A DNA stretch of 64,000 nucleotides from Corynebacterium yonathiae (GCF_022288805.1 NZ_JAKOPM010000001.1:124001-188000); one strand, 5' to 3'; positions 47,550 to 57,233 are shown, counted from the first letter of the stretch. The notes: generated from the sequence alone by a model not told the origin. Made by a program: numbers and translations.

Positions 47550-47624
47550 TGTATGCAGGCTGCTGGAGTCGCCCTATCCCCAGCGCCCTTGGACGCAAAC
47601 ATCTGCGTGCATTCGTGCGAGGTC

Positions 47625-49892
47625 TTAGACGGCTTCGTCGTACACGGCGTTGGGATAGGGGACTGGATTAGCCTGCGGCTTGCCGGCATCGGTAGGTGCG
47701 GCGGGTGCCTTCTCCACAGCTGCTGCGGCCTGCTCCGGTGGGATATCAGGGGCCTCCTGCTGAACCTTTTCCCCGTTGAGGAATGGCTGCAGGGCCTCGC
47801 GAATCATTGGCATAGCCGAATCCGCGAAGGCATTGGTGATGTGGTGCATGTCGCGGTAGACCATCGTATTGCCGATGATGACTGGGCAGTCACCATTAGC
47901 ATCGCAGAACCACGGGGCGGTATCTACCGAGAGCATATTCTGGTACTTCGATAGCACTACTGCACCGGGGTCATAGGGCTGGTAGACCTGCTCAAAGCGC
48001 ATGCCGCAACCATAGGCATCTTCGGTGGCTACGTAGCACTCATCAAACTCGCGCGGACGGCCCTCCTCATCGAAGCCCCATGGGTTATCACGGAAGCCCA
48101 AGAAGGGGATATCGCGCTCGGCTAGCTCCTCCCAAAATGCCTGGTAGCCTGCGGGGACAGCATCAGGGCCGGTGCCTTCCTCATTTTGCGGGCGCGTGGT
48201 ATTTGAGATCACCAAGGCTGGGTCTGCTTCTTCGATGCGGTCCATGACCAATTTTCCCCATTCGGCGCACTCTGGGGTCACAGTGACATCGTCGCCCAGC
48301 TCGATCGGGCAACCTTGACGTAGTAACGGAACCAATTTAAAGCCCATTTCCTTGCCCAGGCGGTCAAGCGCGGAAGAATACTGTTCCGCGTGGGAACCGC
48401 CGACCAAAAAGACTTCTTTCTCCGCGTTTACGTCACCGAATGTGCACGGAGTTTTCCTGTCTTTGCGGGTTTCGAAGAAAAAATCAGCAGGCATGCTATC
48501 CGGTACGAAGCACCAGTTTGCGGCCACCGGTGGTTGGATGCCGCGGGCCAGAATTGGGTCTGGCTTAATCTCTACGTTATCCGGTGGGGTGAGGTTATTG
48601 ATGAACGTCGTTGCACCCGGGTAGACGGAAGGATCCAAAAGCTCTGTATCGGCATCATCAAGCGTGCGCATCCACAGCGGTTGGATGGCCAAGAGGCCGA
48701 TAACGGACGCAGCAACCACGACACCACCGACGCCGCGAGCAGCGCCTGCCGGTTTACGCAACGTCGATAGGCCCTTGCGCACCGGCAAATCCTCGGCCGT
48801 GGGGCGCTTGCGATGCTGTCGTAGTGGACGCTCCAAAAATCGGTGCGTGAGGTCCGCCAGCACCAGAGAAATAATGATAATGACAACGCCCAGCCACCAC
48901 GATGGGGTTTCTTGACCCAAATAAGAGGTGGACAGGATAAGCAGAGGCCAGTGCCACAGGTAGAGCGGATATGCAACATCGCCCAACCAACGGGCCTGTT
49001 TGGACGCCATGGCCTTGGAAATCTTGCCACCGCCACCCAAGATGATGAGCACGGCGCCACCCAGTGGCAAAAGCGAAAGCGGGCCAGGATAAGCGGTGGT
49101 ATCCGCGATGAGTGCACCGGTAAAGACGAGCATCAAAAGGCCCAAACCCGTAAAGAGGTCATAAAGGCGGGGCGGAATCTTCCATGTGGAACCGTAGATG
49201 GCTAGGACAGCACCCAAGGTCAACTCCCAAGCGCGTGACCACGTGGAGTAGTAGTTCTCCGGGGTGCCATAGAGACCGTGGCGCGAAGCGTAGGCGAAGG
49301 AGACAAGGGTGACCACAATGAGGATCGGGCCCGCAATCTGGTTGACCGTGGGGAAGCTGCGCTTGCCCAGCGGTTGGTGCTTCGGCCGGAACTTCATGAT
49401 GGCCGCCAAGATGATCGCAAAGGCAATGCCCATAATGTAGAACTGACCCTGCACGGCCATGGACCACATGTGCTGCAGCGGGGAGGTCTCGGCTGCGGCT
49501 GCGGCGTAGTCGGCGTTTTGTTCCGCCAACTCCCAGTTCTGGTAGTACAGCATGGTGGCAGTGATCTGCTGGGTGAGCTCGGTGCGCATTAGCTGCGGGG
49601 TGAAAATTCGCACTAGGATGTAGGTTACGCCGATGACCAAAACCAAGCTGGGCACCAAACGCCGCAAGGTGCGCCAGATGGGCCACCAAGGGTTCAAAGA
49701 AGCATTGGGCTTGCTGGCGTAGCGCAACTGGGAACCCAAGAAGAAGTAGCCGGAAAGCAGCAAGAATACGTCCACGCCGCCGGAGACGCGTCCAACGAAT
49801 ACGTGGTAGATAACTACTAGGCCGATGGCAATACCGCGAAGACCATCAAGGTCATAGCGGTACCGGAAATTTCGGGGTGATTCTTTAGTCAT
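47625..49892 (-). CDS. Acyltransferase, AT3 membrane domain fused to SGNH domain
   Basis: A 755-residue protein of the OafA/YrhL-type acyltransferase-3 family. The N-terminal part has RYDLDGLRGIAIGLVVIYHVF, then ten to eleven membrane helices to about residue 420, including HMWSMAVQGQFYIMGIAFAI. The C-terminal part is an SGNH-like hydrolase domain facing outside: VFLVGGSHAEQYSSALDRLG near 490 and DMHHITNAFADSA near 710, which give the Ser and Asp-x-x-His pair. Such proteins O-acylate cell-wall glycans or glycolipids. The exact substrate is unknown. It has no clear neighbour partner. A wide 353-base region separates it from rpsP. Confidence 0.85.
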   Translation of the reverse strand: MTKESPRNFRYRYDLDGLRGIAIGLVVIYHVFVGRVSGGVDVFLLLSGYFFLGSQLRYASKPNASLNPWWPIWRTLRRLVPSLVLVIGVTYILVRIFTPQLMRTELTQQITATMLYYQNWELAEQNADYAAAAAETSPLQHMWSMAVQGQFYIMGIAFAIILAAIMKFRPKHQPLGKRSFPTVNQIAGPILIVVTLVSFAYASRHGLYGTPENYYSTWSRAWELTLGAVLAIYGSTWKIPPRLYDLFTGLGLLMLVFTGALIADTTAYPGPLSLLPLGGAVLIILGGGGKISKAMASKQARWLGDVAYPLYLWHWPLLILSTSYLGQETPSWWLGVVIIIISLVLADLTHRFLERPLRQHRKRPTAEDLPVRKGLSTLRKPAGAARGVGGVVVAASVIGLLAIQPLWMRTLDDADTELLDPSVYPGATTFINNLTPPDNVEIKPDPILARGIQPPVAANWCFVPDSMPADFFFETRKDRKTPCTFGDVNAEKEVFLVGGSHAEQYSSALDRLGKEMGFKLVPLLRQGCPIELGDDVTVTPECAEWGKLVMDRIEEADPALVISNTTRPQNEEGTGPDAVPAGYQAFWEELAERDIPFLGFRDNPWGFDEEGRPREFDECYVATEDAYGCGMRFEQVYQPYDPGAVVLSKYQNMLSVDTAPWFCDANGDCPVIIGNTMVYRDMHHITNAFADSAMPMIREALQPFLNGEKVQQEAPDIPPEQAAAAVEKAPAAPTDAGKPQANPVPYPNAVYDEAV

Positions 49893-50245
49893 AAACTGTC
49901 TTTTCGTGCGTTAACGCCTTGATAGTGAGGCAGAAAGCGCGCCATTCATATGAAACGAAATGTCTATATTCGGCCCTTAAGGCTACTCTGCTTTAGTATC
50001 GATGGCATAATGAACCTGCGTGTGTGGCGTCGCGATTTTTAAAATTGCAGATATTCGCGCTAACCTATTTTAAGTTGTCTACTCGGATATTCTGAGCTAG
50101 GTAATCAATAGAACGTAATATTCTGCGTAGCACCGTTCCCGTCTACGGTCGGCCGGTATGTCACGCGCAGATTAAATCCAAGGGTTGAACCGGCGCACTA
50201 TCTGGTGCGCGTCTGTACTGCCCAGTGACTAGAAAAGGAGCCGTC
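49893..50245. other. Divergent intergenic region between the acyltransferase and rpsP
   Basis: About 350 bases with lower G+C and no convincing gene. It contains a 10-base palindrome TTCATATGAA at 49945-49954. It also contains TTGTCT (50075-50080) with a 17-base spacer before TAGGTA (50098-50103), a weak promoter candidate for rpsP. A perfect 6-base hairpin, GCGCAC-TATCTG-GTGCGC, lies at 50193-50210. It sits 35 bases before the rpsP start and may be in the mRNA leader. AAAAGGAG lies at 50233-50240 as the ribosome site. No tRNA or repeat array was found. Confidence 0.5.
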
Positions 50246-50761
50246 ATGGCTGTCAAGATCAAGCTGCAGCGTTTGGGCAAGGTCCGCGCTGCTGAGTACC
50301 GCGTTGTTATTGCTGATGCGCGCACCCGTCGTAACGGTAAGGTTATCGAGAACATCGGTATCTACCACCCGAAGGAAGAGCCTTCCCTCATCCAGATCGA
50401 TTCTGAGCGTGCACAGCACTGGCTGTCCGTTGGTGCTCAGCCAACCGAGCCGGTTCTTGCTCTGCTGAAGGTCACCGGTGACTGGCAGAAGCACAAGGGT
50501 CTGCCAGGTGCAGAAGGCACCCTGAAGGTTGCTGAGGAGAAGAAGTCCAAGCTGGATATCTTTAACGAGGCACTGGCTGAGGCTAACAACGGCCCAACCA
50601 TCGAGGCCATCACCGAAAAGAAGAAGAAGGCTAAGGAAGAGGCTGAGAAGAAGGCCGCTGAGGAAGCTGCTGCAGCAGAAGCTGCCGCTGCTGCCGCCGG
50701 CGAAGCTGACGCCGAGGCCGAAGAGAAGGCTGAGGAAGCTTCCGAGGAGTCTGCAGAGTAA
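50246..50761 (+). CDS. rpsP: 30S ribosomal protein S16 with long Ala/Glu-rich tail
   Basis: A 171-residue S16. The first about 85 residues are the normal domain: [20 protein letters not shown] and [22 protein letters not shown]. From about 120 the protein continues with a low-complexity helix-like tail of Lys, Glu and Ala ([21 protein letters not shown], then [19 protein letters not shown]). Long tails are usual in corynebacterial S16, unlike the 80-90 residue form of most bacteria. Optimal codons dominate. The ribosome site GGAG is six bases upstream. Terminator hairpins follow. Confidence 0.96.
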   Translation: MAVKIKLQRLGKVRAAEYRVVIADARTRRNGKVIENIGIYHPKEEPSLIQIDSERAQHWLSVGAQPTEPVLALLKVTGDWQKHKGLPGAEGTLKVAEEKKSKLDIFNEALAEANNGPTIEAITEKKKKAKEEAEKKAAEEAAAAEAAAAAAGEADAEAEEKAEEASEESAE

Positions 50762-50801
50762 TCTGCCTTTCTTTGCTTAGCGCACAGAGCTTCTAGCTTT
50801 G

Positions 50802-50845
50802 GGCCCTGTCTACGCCACTGTGAAAGTGGAGTAGACAGGGCCTTT
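50802..50845 (+). terminator. Terminator after rpsP
   Basis: GGCCCTGTCTAC (50802-50813) pairs with GTAGACAGGGCC (50831-50842) and is followed by TTTGTGTT. The loop has a second small hairpin (CCACTGTGAAAGTGG). Confidence 0.88.
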
Positions 50846-50880
50846 GTGTTGTGTGGGTGAAAACCCACCGGCACAAAAAG

Positions 50881-50928
50881 ATGACCGTGCACGCATGTCC
50901 TTGGTGGTACTGCATGCACGGTCATTTC
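50881..50928. terminator. Second hairpin, probable bidirectional terminator
   Basis: ATGACCGTGCA with CGCATG, then after a loop TGCATGCACGGTCAT, form a nearly perfect stem of about 13-15 bases, with T and A tracts outside. It lies between the convergent rpsP and TetR genes and probably serves the latter. Confidence 0.7.
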
Positions 50929-50987
50929 TTAGAAGGACATGGCGAAAACCCGGAGGCTACCTCGGCTGGGGAGAGTGGGCTTTTCCT

Positions 50988-51683
50988 TTAGTTTTGTGGC
51001 TTATAGTTGGCGTAGCGAGTGTAGACATTAGACGGATCTTTAAAGTCCATGCCGCGTAGGCCGCCGGCAACAACCGGACCAAAAAGTTCTAGGATCTGCT
51101 CCCGCGGTAGCTGTGACAGGGGGCCGTCAATGGCCAGAACGGTAAAGCCATGGATGGTAGACCACGCCAAAAGTGCGTTCTGCATGAAATAAGTGGAGTC
51201 AGTAGTGTTGTCCAAAGCTTGCGCGTGGCGTGTTAAAAGGGCGAAAAAGTCGCGAATCTGCTGAAGGTGATCCATCTTCGGGTCATCTTCGGTGTGGGGA
51301 TCTACACCGAGCATAAAGCGCAGTGCCTTCCATTCCAGCATGCAGCGGAAGTAATTGGTTTCATCCAAGGCAAACTCAAGGTATGCGTAACCGATTTGCA
51401 TTAGGTGCTCTGGAAAGTCCAGGTGCTCGGCCGCCTCAGTGGTCTCGTGCAGGCGCCGGACCAATTCATCGGTGGCGAGCTCGGCTACCTTATCGTGCAG
51501 CTCGTTTTGGTCCTTGAAGTGGCGGTAGGCGGAGGTAGGGGATACTCCGGCTTCGCGGGTAACAGCGCGGACGGTGATGGCGCTAGGACCGCTTCTCTTG
51601 CCTAGTTGGACTGCGATGCGGAGCAGCTCATCGTGGAGGTTTCCATGATGGTAGGGCTTATTATGCGATTCCATGAGACTCAT
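50988..51683 (-). CDS. TetR-family transcriptional regulator
   Basis: A 231-residue regulator. The N-terminal helix-turn-helix spans about residues 17-60, with LLRIAVQLGKRSGPSAITVRAVTREAGVSPTSAYRHFKDQNELHDKV containing the typical TetR recognition pattern (shown here by key parts: ITVRAVTREAGVSPTSAYRHF). The rest is an all-helical ligand domain with YAYLEFALDETNYFRCML. Ligand and targets are unknown. The gene lies 29 bases downstream of the cupin gene on the same strand, which suggests an operon. GGTGAT lies ahead of the ATG. No other regulator is nearby. Confidence 0.85.
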   Translation of the reverse strand: MSLMESHNKPYHHGNLHDELLRIAVQLGKRSGPSAITVRAVTREAGVSPTSAYRHFKDQNELHDKVAELATDELVRRLHETTEAAEHLDFPEHLMQIGYAYLEFALDETNYFRCMLEWKALRFMLGVDPHTEDDPKMDHLQQIRDFFALLTRHAQALDNTTDSTYFMQNALLAWSTIHGFTVLAIDGPLSQLPREQILELFGPVVAGGLRGMDFKDPSNVYTRYANYKPQN

Positions 51684-51712
51684 TTTATCACCAAAACTTA
51701 TGTTCGTATAAA

Positions 51713-52117
51713 CTACTTTGTCAGCATGGTGAGCAGCAAAATTGCGGGGATGGAGCTACCGGAATCCGCTGCGGCAGCCTCAACTTTATGCACCTCATAT
51801 GCAGGAAGATGTACGATTGTGCCGGGAGTAAGGGCGACGGTTTCTTCACCATAAGTGAAGTTGAGCTGCCCGCGGAGCGTCTGCACGGTAATGGGATGAG
51901 CTGCTTTGTGGTCAGGCAGGGATTGTCCTGGTGCAAAGCTAAAGAGGATGAGATTAGCGCCATCGGCGCTCAAGACGCGCTGTACGCCTGGTCGAGGGCG
52001 CTGTGGATCCGTATCCGGTGCGCTATCGAGCAAGTTAATTGTGGTCATAGCGGACGCGGGGCCCAGCTGGGAAGCCGTGCCGAAGGTTTCCGGGGAGTTG
52101 GTAGGTACATCGCTCAT
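51713..52117 (-). CDS. Cupin-domain protein
   Basis: A 134-residue single cupin barrel. After a polar N-terminal stretch, the barrel strands are GVQRVLSADGANLILFSFAPGQSLPDHKAAHPITVQTLRGQLNF and VALTPGTIVHLPAYEVHKVEA. The metal-binding His is visible in the PDHKAAH and YEVHKVEA positions, but the first motif is looser than in enzymes. The function is unknown. Small cupins encoded with a regulator are often ligand-binding or detoxifying proteins. It faces rimM divergently with about 105 bases between. Confidence 0.8.
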   Translation of the reverse strand: MSDVPTNSPETFGTASQLGPASAMTTINLLDSAPDTDPQRPRPGVQRVLSADGANLILFSFAPGQSLPDHKAAHPITVQTLRGQLNFTYGEETVALTPGTIVHLPAYEVHKVEAAAADSGSSIPAILLLTMLTK

Positions 52118-52222
52118 GTGCCTACTTTAACGGCAATCAATCCCAGCGGCCGGAGCTTTTAACAAGTGGTTGAAAACCCATCACTGACAAGGGTAAAAGG
52201 CCAGTGCTGTAGACTTTCCGCT

Positions 52223-52720
52223 ATGGAATTGATGATTGGTCGCGTGATTAAATCGCACGGCGTAAAAGGTGAAGTCGTAGTTGAGACCACTACTGACGAA
52301 CCGGAAGTGCGCTTTGCGGTGGGGGAAGTGCTCCATGGTACGCAGGGCAAAAAAGAGCACACGCTAACTATCAAGGCAGTCCGCACTCACAAGGGAAGGC
52401 TGCTCATTACTTTCGAAGAAATTAAAGACCGCAATGTGGCAGATAGCCTGCGAGGTACGAAGTTTTTCGCCGCGCCGCTCGATAGTGATGATGATGGGTT
52501 TTATGACCACGAGCTAGAAGGACTCCACGTACTTCTAGAGGGCAAGGCAGTTGGTGAGGTTACGTCGGTCGTTCACGGAGGAAGCCAAGATTTGCTGGAG
52601 GTAAATCTCGACAGCGGCAAGGAAGTGCTCATTCCTTTCGTGCATGCCATTGTTCCTGAGGTGGACCTTGCAGCCGGGACGTGCACCATCGACCCGCCGG
52701 AAGGGTTACTGGACCTATGA
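52223..52720 (+). CDS. rimM: 16S rRNA processing protein RimM
   Basis: A 165-residue factor that binds S19 and helps 30S head maturation. [28 protein letters not shown] is the RimM N-terminal barrel. [35 protein letters not shown] is the PRC-barrel, and [33 protein letters not shown] is the standard end. The start is ATG 52223. The open frame upstream to 52166 is not supported. The gene overlaps trmD by four bases (ATGA). Confidence 0.95.
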   Translation: MELMIGRVIKSHGVKGEVVVETTTDEPEVRFAVGEVLHGTQGKKEHTLTIKAVRTHKGRLLITFEEIKDRNVADSLRGTKFFAAPLDSDDDGFYDHELEGLHVLLEGKAVGEVTSVVHGGSQDLLEVNLDSGKEVLIPFVHAIVPEVDLAAGTCTIDPPEGLLDL

Positions 52721-53589
52721 GGCTAGATGTTGTCACCATCTTTCCGGAGTACTTGGAGCCGTTGCGACATGCACTTTTAGGAAAGGCCATTGAACAAGGT
52801 CGCCTTGAAGTAGGCGTACATGATCTGCGGCAGTGGGCGACGGATGCTCATAAATCCGTTGATGATTCGCCAGTCGGTGGCGGCCCCGGCATGGTTATGA
52901 AGCCGGAAGTATGGGGGCCGGCACTTGATAGCGTCGCTATGCAAGAAAGCGCACCGAACCTAGAATCGGCCCTTCCTCACCTGAACCGTCCCCGCCACGA
53001 TGAGCTTGAAGGAGTAGAGGCGCACGCCTACGCGGTTGATGCCCAACCCGAAGAGGATAGTGACCTCCCGCTACTCATTGTGCCGACGCCAACGGGAAAA
53101 CCGTTTACTCAAGCGGATGCGCGTGCGTGGTCGAATGAGGAGCACATCGTCTTTGCCTGTGGGCGTTATGAGGGCATCGACCAGCGAGTGGTAGATGATG
53201 CGGCTCGTCGCTACCGCGTGCGTGAGGTATCCATCGGTGATTATGTGCTGATCGGTGGGGAAGTAGCGACGTTGGTTATTGCAGAGGCCGTGGTGCGGCT
53301 TATTCCAGGCGTGCTGGGAAATAAGCGCTCCCATGAAGAGGATTCCTTTTCTGATGGTCTCCTGGAGGGCCCGAGCTATACCAAGCCGCGAGAGTGGCGG
53401 GGTCTGGCCGTACCGGACGTTTTGACCTCGGGAAACCACGCCTTGGTGGATAAGTGGCGGCGCGAACAAGCATTATTGCGCACTTGGCAGCGCCGTCCCG
53501 AGCTGCTGGAAGTAGCCGAGCTCGACAAAGGCGATAGAGCCTTTATTGCGCAGTTGGAGCAGGACGCTAATGCTAAGGGTAAAGGCTAA
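52717..53589 (+). CDS. trmD: tRNA (guanine-N1)-methyltransferase
   Basis: A 290-residue SPOUT-class enzyme that methylates G37 of tRNAs. The N terminus [28 protein letters not shown] and the knot motif [16 protein letters not shown] are diagnostic. [18 protein letters not shown] and [32 protein letters not shown] complete the AdoMet-binding knot. An insert of about 25 residues after the GGGPGM region is common in actinobacteria. The start overlaps rimM by four bases. rpsP-rimM-trmD order is retained, although the cupin/TetR pair sits between rpsP and rimM. Confidence 0.96.
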   Translation: MRLDVVTIFPEYLEPLRHALLGKAIEQGRLEVGVHDLRQWATDAHKSVDDSPVGGGPGMVMKPEVWGPALDSVAMQESAPNLESALPHLNRPRHDELEGVEAHAYAVDAQPEEDSDLPLLIVPTPTGKPFTQADARAWSNEEHIVFACGRYEGIDQRVVDDAARRYRVREVSIGDYVLIGGEVATLVIAEAVVRLIPGVLGNKRSHEEDSFSDGLLEGPSYTKPREWRGLAVPDVLTSGNHALVDKWRREQALLRTWQRRPELLEVAELDKGDRAFIAQLEQDANAKGKG

Positions 53590-53963
53590 TGGAGGTTAGT
53601 GCTGATCTGTCTGTCCTTCTAGGAACCCGGGAGTGTGAGGATTGCCTCGCAGGACTGCCTGAGAGGCTACGCACTCAGGACTTTCACCCGGCAAGCATTT
53701 TCGTCATTCAGGTAGCGGAGTCATGCCCGGATAACAGCCCGTTGGCACAGGAATACCGTTTTAGGTTTGGCCAGCGGCCGCAAGGAATTCCGGTGTGGCG
53801 GCTCATAGTTAACGGTGAGACCGCACAACCCCTAGCCGCGGTGACCCCCATTGTGGCGGAATGTTTGCCCCCGGAAGCGATTTGGTTGGGGAGTGCGGAA
53901 ATCGGTTTTACAGAGATGGGGCTTGGTACCCCGGCGGTATGGCGGGCGGAAGCTGCGCAATAG
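53589..53963 (+). CDS. Uncharacterised small protein downstream of trmD
   Basis: A 124-residue frame whose ATG shares one base with the trmD stop (TAATG). The protein begins [22 protein letters not shown], with two close cysteines, and ends ACGLGTPAV-like (GLGTPAVWRAEAAQ). It looks like a small alpha/beta domain and has no signal peptide. I do not recognise the family. Overlap with trmD and codon use like its neighbours support a real gene; no homologue or domain can be shown by eye. Confidence 0.55.
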   Translation: MEVSADLSVLLGTRECEDCLAGLPERLRTQDFHPASIFVIQVAESCPDNSPLAQEYRFRFGQRPQGIPVWRLIVNGETAQPLAAVTPIVAECLPPEAIWLGSAEIGFTEMGLGTPAVWRAEAAQ

Positions 53964-54084
53964 GCGGCGGTTAGATGATTATTTGCCGCTTTTTCACGTT
54001 AAATCTGCAGCGTTTAAGGCGTCTGGGGCTATAGTAAAGGGGACATTCCCTCTAAGTTTCTATTCCCAAGGTGGTCCCTTAACC

Positions 54085-54720
54085 ATGACGACTCCCAATG
54101 GCAATAATAACGGTGGATATAACCAGCAGCCGCCCCAGTACAACCAACAGTATTATCCCCAGCCACAGCAAAGCGGCGGCGTCAGCGGTGCCACGATCGC
54201 CGCGATTATCGCGGCAATTGTAGCGGTAATCGCGGTGGCCGCCATGGTCATTATGTTCGTGACCAATGACAAGAGCGATTCTACGGATAGCGTTGCCGCC
54301 GATAGTCAATTCCAGCAGGCGGATGCGAATACCGGATCCGGATCTGGGGCAGGGGCCGGCAAGAAATCCGGTTCCGCCGAGGATGCTGCAGAGGATGAAG
54401 ACTCCGTCCCTGTCACGGTGACCGAGACCAAGGATGCTCCGGCGCCAGCGCCGGCACAGGCTGGTTCCGCTGGCAGCAGCAATGGACATTCGTGGAATGA
54501 TTACACCAGCTATTACGCGGCTACCAGCAAGACCTCCAGTGGTTTTGCCAGCAACGTCTACACCGCTTTTATGAATAACTGGGTTGCGGGCGGCGGCACC
54601 AACGTTACCTTGAGCGTCTATTCGCCGGCCACCGGTGGAACCTACACCATGTACTGCTCCGGTAGCTCCGCCCGAGTTTCCTGCTCCGGCGGCGATAACG
54701 CCCGCGTGGTTATCCACTAG
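54085..54720 (+). CDS. Membrane-anchored protein with proline/glutamine-rich N terminus
   Basis: 211 residues. A cytoplasmic head rich in Asn, Gln, Tyr and Pro (NNNGGYNQQPPQYNQQYYPQ) is followed by one membrane helix at about 32-58 (VSGATIAAIIAAIVAVIAVAAMVIMF). A Ser/Asp/Ala-rich linker follows, then a domain with four Cys-poor strands and a pair of cysteines (MYCSGSSARVSCSGGDNARVVIH). The layout of single-anchor proteins with an external small domain is common in corynebacteria. Function unknown. The start is ATG 54085, since the preceding frame overlaps the hypothetical gene upstream. A perfect terminator follows. Confidence 0.75.
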   Translation: MTTPNGNNNGGYNQQPPQYNQQYYPQPQQSGGVSGATIAAIIAAIVAVIAVAAMVIMFVTNDKSDSTDSVAADSQFQQADANTGSGSGAGAGKKSGSAEDAAEDEDSVPVTVTETKDAPAPAPAQAGSAGSSNGHSWNDYTSYYAATSKTSSGFASNVYTAFMNNWVAGGGTNVTLSVYSPATGGTYTMYCSGSSARVSCSGGDNARVVIH

Positions 54721-54730
54721 CACGCGCCAC

Positions 54731-54768
54731 ATAAAACCTCCTTTCCTTGCTGGGAAAGGAGGTTTTAT
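54731..54768. terminator. Terminator after the membrane-anchored protein
   Basis: ATAAAACCTCCTTTCC pairs perfectly with GGAAAGGAGGTTTTAT around a six-base loop. Strong, and flanked by A/T runs in both directions. Confidence 0.92.
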
Positions 54769-54865
54769 GCGTTAAGGGGGCGTCGGCAAGCGAAGGCGGT
54801 GTAAGAGCCGTGCGGTAAATTGGGTGGGTCTAATCCCAAACCTCGAGAAAGAGTGAGGAGACCAC

Positions 54866-57199
54866 GTGAATATTGCGGCAACCATCGCTGCCGAGCTCAA
54901 TGTGAAGGAAACGCAAATTTCTACCGCGTTGCAGCTGCTTGCGGAGGGCAATACCGTGCCTTTTATTGCCCGCTACCGCAAGGAGGCTACCGGCGGGCTG
55001 GATGACTCCCAGCTGCGCACTATTGAAGAGCGCGCGAACTACCTAAAAGAATTGCAGGAGCGTAAGGAGACCATCCTTGCGGCGATTGAGGAGCAAGGCA
55101 AGCTTAGCGACGCCCTCAAGGAACAAATCCTTGCCTGCGATACCAAGGCGCGCCTGGAGGACCTGTACCTGCCGTATAAAAAGCGCCGCAAAACCAAGGC
55201 AGATATTGCCCGCGAGGCAGGCCTAGAAGAGCTGACCGATAAGCTCATCGCGGATCCTCACGCCACCCCAGAAGACTTGGCGCAGGCCTTCCTTTGCGAG
55301 GGTTTTGAAGATACCAAGAAGGCCCTCGACGGTGCCCGCGCCATCTTGGTGGATCGCTTCGCACTCGATGCTGACCTGGTAGGTGAGGTGCGAGAGCGCA
55401 TGTTTAATGAAGGCGCGATGGGCGCGCACGTTGTTGAAGGCAAGGAAGCAGAAGGGGCGAAGTTTAAGGATTACTTCTCCTTCAATGAGCCTTTCCATAC
55501 GTTGCCGTCGCACCGCATTTTGGCGCTCCTGCGGGGCGAGAATGAGGGCGTATTGCAGCTGCAGCTAGATCCTGGCGATGATGCTGACTATGAAGATCTT
55601 ATTGCTTCCCGATTCGAACTGGATCGATCGTCCAAGTGGCTTGCTGACGCCGTCCATTGGGGCTGGCGCACCAAGCTTTATATTTCCTCCAGCCTGGATA
55701 TACGCATGCGCCTGAAAGGGGTGGCAGAGGAAGGTGCCCTTAAAATCTTTGCCACTAATTTACGAGACGTCCTGCTCGCGGCGCCGGCGGGCCAGCGAGC
55801 CACCATCGGCTTGGATCCTGGATACCGCAATGGCGTCAAATGCGCGATTGTGGACAAAACCGGCAAAGTGCTCGATACCGCGATTGTCTACCCGCATCAG
55901 CCGCAGAATCAGTGGAGCCAGGCACTACAGACCTTGTCTACCTTGTGTGCCAAGCATTCTGTGGACCTTATGGCCATCGGAAACGGTACTGCCTCCCGTG
56001 AGACCGAGAAGCTCGCCCAGGATACTGCGGACCTCATCAAGCAGGCCGGGGGTAAGCGGCCCACGCCCGTCGTAGTGTCGGAATCCGGCGCCTCAGTGTA
56101 TTCTGCCTCGCAGCTAGCAGCGGAGGAATTCCCCGATATGGATGTCTCGCTGCGTGGTGCAGTTTCCATCGCCCGTCGTCTGCAGGATCCTCTGGCGGAG
56201 CTGGTAAAGATCGATCCGAAGGCTATTGGGGTGGGGCAGTATCAGCACGACGTTAACCAGACCGCGCTAGCCCGCACCCTCGATGGTGTGGTGGAAAGTG
56301 CCGTGAACGGCGTGGGCGTGGATCTCAACACTGCCTCCGTCCCGCTGCTCGAGCGGGTGGCTGGAGTCAATTCCACCATTGCTGCCAATATCGTGGCCTA
56401 CCGCAACGAAAACGGCACCTTTGCTTCCCGCAAGGAATTGAAGAAGGTGCCGCGTCTCGGACCTAAGGCTTTTGAGCAGTCCGCCGGCTTCCTTCGCATC
56501 AATGGCGGCACCGATCCGCTGGATGCCTCCGCCGTGCACCCTGAGGCTTATCCGGTTGTCTCCCGCATTGCGGAAAAGACCGGTCTGGGAATTTCTGAGC
56601 TTATTGGCAATACCCGCGTACTTTCCAAGCTTGCGCCAGCAGATTTTGCCGATGATACTTTTGGTATCCCTACGGTGAGCGATATCATCGCTGAGCTGGA
56701 TAAACCCGGCCGTGACCCGCGTCCGGAGTTTAAGACCGCTACCTTCAAGGAGGGGGTGCATAAGGTCTCCGATCTCACCCCGGGAATGATCCTTGAGGGC
56801 GCAGTTACCAACGTGGCGGCCTTTGGCGCTTTTGTAGATGTTGGAGTGCATCAGGACGGTCTCGTCCACGTTTCTGCTATGAGCCACAAGTTCGTCTCTG
56901 ATCCGCACGAGGTCGTGCGCTCCGGCCAAGTGGTCAAGGTAAAAGTCATGGAAGTCGACGTCGAACGTCAGCGCATCGGTTTGTCTTTGCGTCTAGATGA
57001 TGAACCGGGGCTGCAGGCTCCCAAGCGCCGCGGCGATGCGCAGTGCTCCGCCAAGTCCGGGGACAGGGGAGAAGGTAAGCGCTCCGGTCACAAGTCTGGG
57101 CGCGGTTCCCGGGGTGGCTCGCACGGCCGCACCGGCGGTCAAGGCGGCTCCGGTGGTGGTGGAGCCATGGCCGATGCCTTGAAGAAGGCAGGCTTCTAG
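54866..57199 (+). CDS. tex: Tex-family RNA-binding protein
   Basis: A 777-residue protein of the Tex/SPT6-like family. The helical N-terminal domain has ALQLLAEGNTVPFIARYRKEATGGLDDSQLRTIEERANYL. The YqgF-like domain has IGLDPGYRNGVKCAIVDKTGKVLDTA, and ESGASVYSASQLAAEEFPDMDVSLRGAVSIARRLQDPLAELVKIDPKAIGVGQYQHDV is the highly conserved Tex core. HhH motifs follow (VPLLERVAGVNSTIAANIVAYR). An S1 RNA-binding domain covers about 640-715 (LEGAVTNVAAFGAFVDVGVHQDGLVHVS). The tail is Gly/Arg/Ser-rich. GTG start. The role is transcription- or RNA-linked, not fully known. Confidence 0.94.
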   Translation: MNIAATIAAELNVKETQISTALQLLAEGNTVPFIARYRKEATGGLDDSQLRTIEERANYLKELQERKETILAAIEEQGKLSDALKEQILACDTKARLEDLYLPYKKRRKTKADIAREAGLEELTDKLIADPHATPEDLAQAFLCEGFEDTKKALDGARAILVDRFALDADLVGEVRERMFNEGAMGAHVVEGKEAEGAKFKDYFSFNEPFHTLPSHRILALLRGENEGVLQLQLDPGDDADYEDLIASRFELDRSSKWLADAVHWGWRTKLYISSSLDIRMRLKGVAEEGALKIFATNLRDVLLAAPAGQRATIGLDPGYRNGVKCAIVDKTGKVLDTAIVYPHQPQNQWSQALQTLSTLCAKHSVDLMAIGNGTASRETEKLAQDTADLIKQAGGKRPTPVVVSESGASVYSASQLAAEEFPDMDVSLRGAVSIARRLQDPLAELVKIDPKAIGVGQYQHDVNQTALARTLDGVVESAVNGVGVDLNTASVPLLERVAGVNSTIAANIVAYRNENGTFASRKELKKVPRLGPKAFEQSAGFLRINGGTDPLDASAVHPEAYPVVSRIAEKTGLGISELIGNTRVLSKLAPADFADDTFGIPTVSDIIAELDKPGRDPRPEFKTATFKEGVHKVSDLTPGMILEGAVTNVAAFGAFVDVGVHQDGLVHVSAMSHKFVSDPHEVVRSGQVVKVKVMEVDVERQRIGLSLRLDDEPGLQAPKRRGDAQCSAKSGDRGEGKRSGHKSGRGSRGGSHGRTGGQGGSGGGGAMADALKKAGF

Positions 57200-57233
57200 C
57201 CGTCGTGGGCTAGCCTTTCTACCTGCTGCTTTT

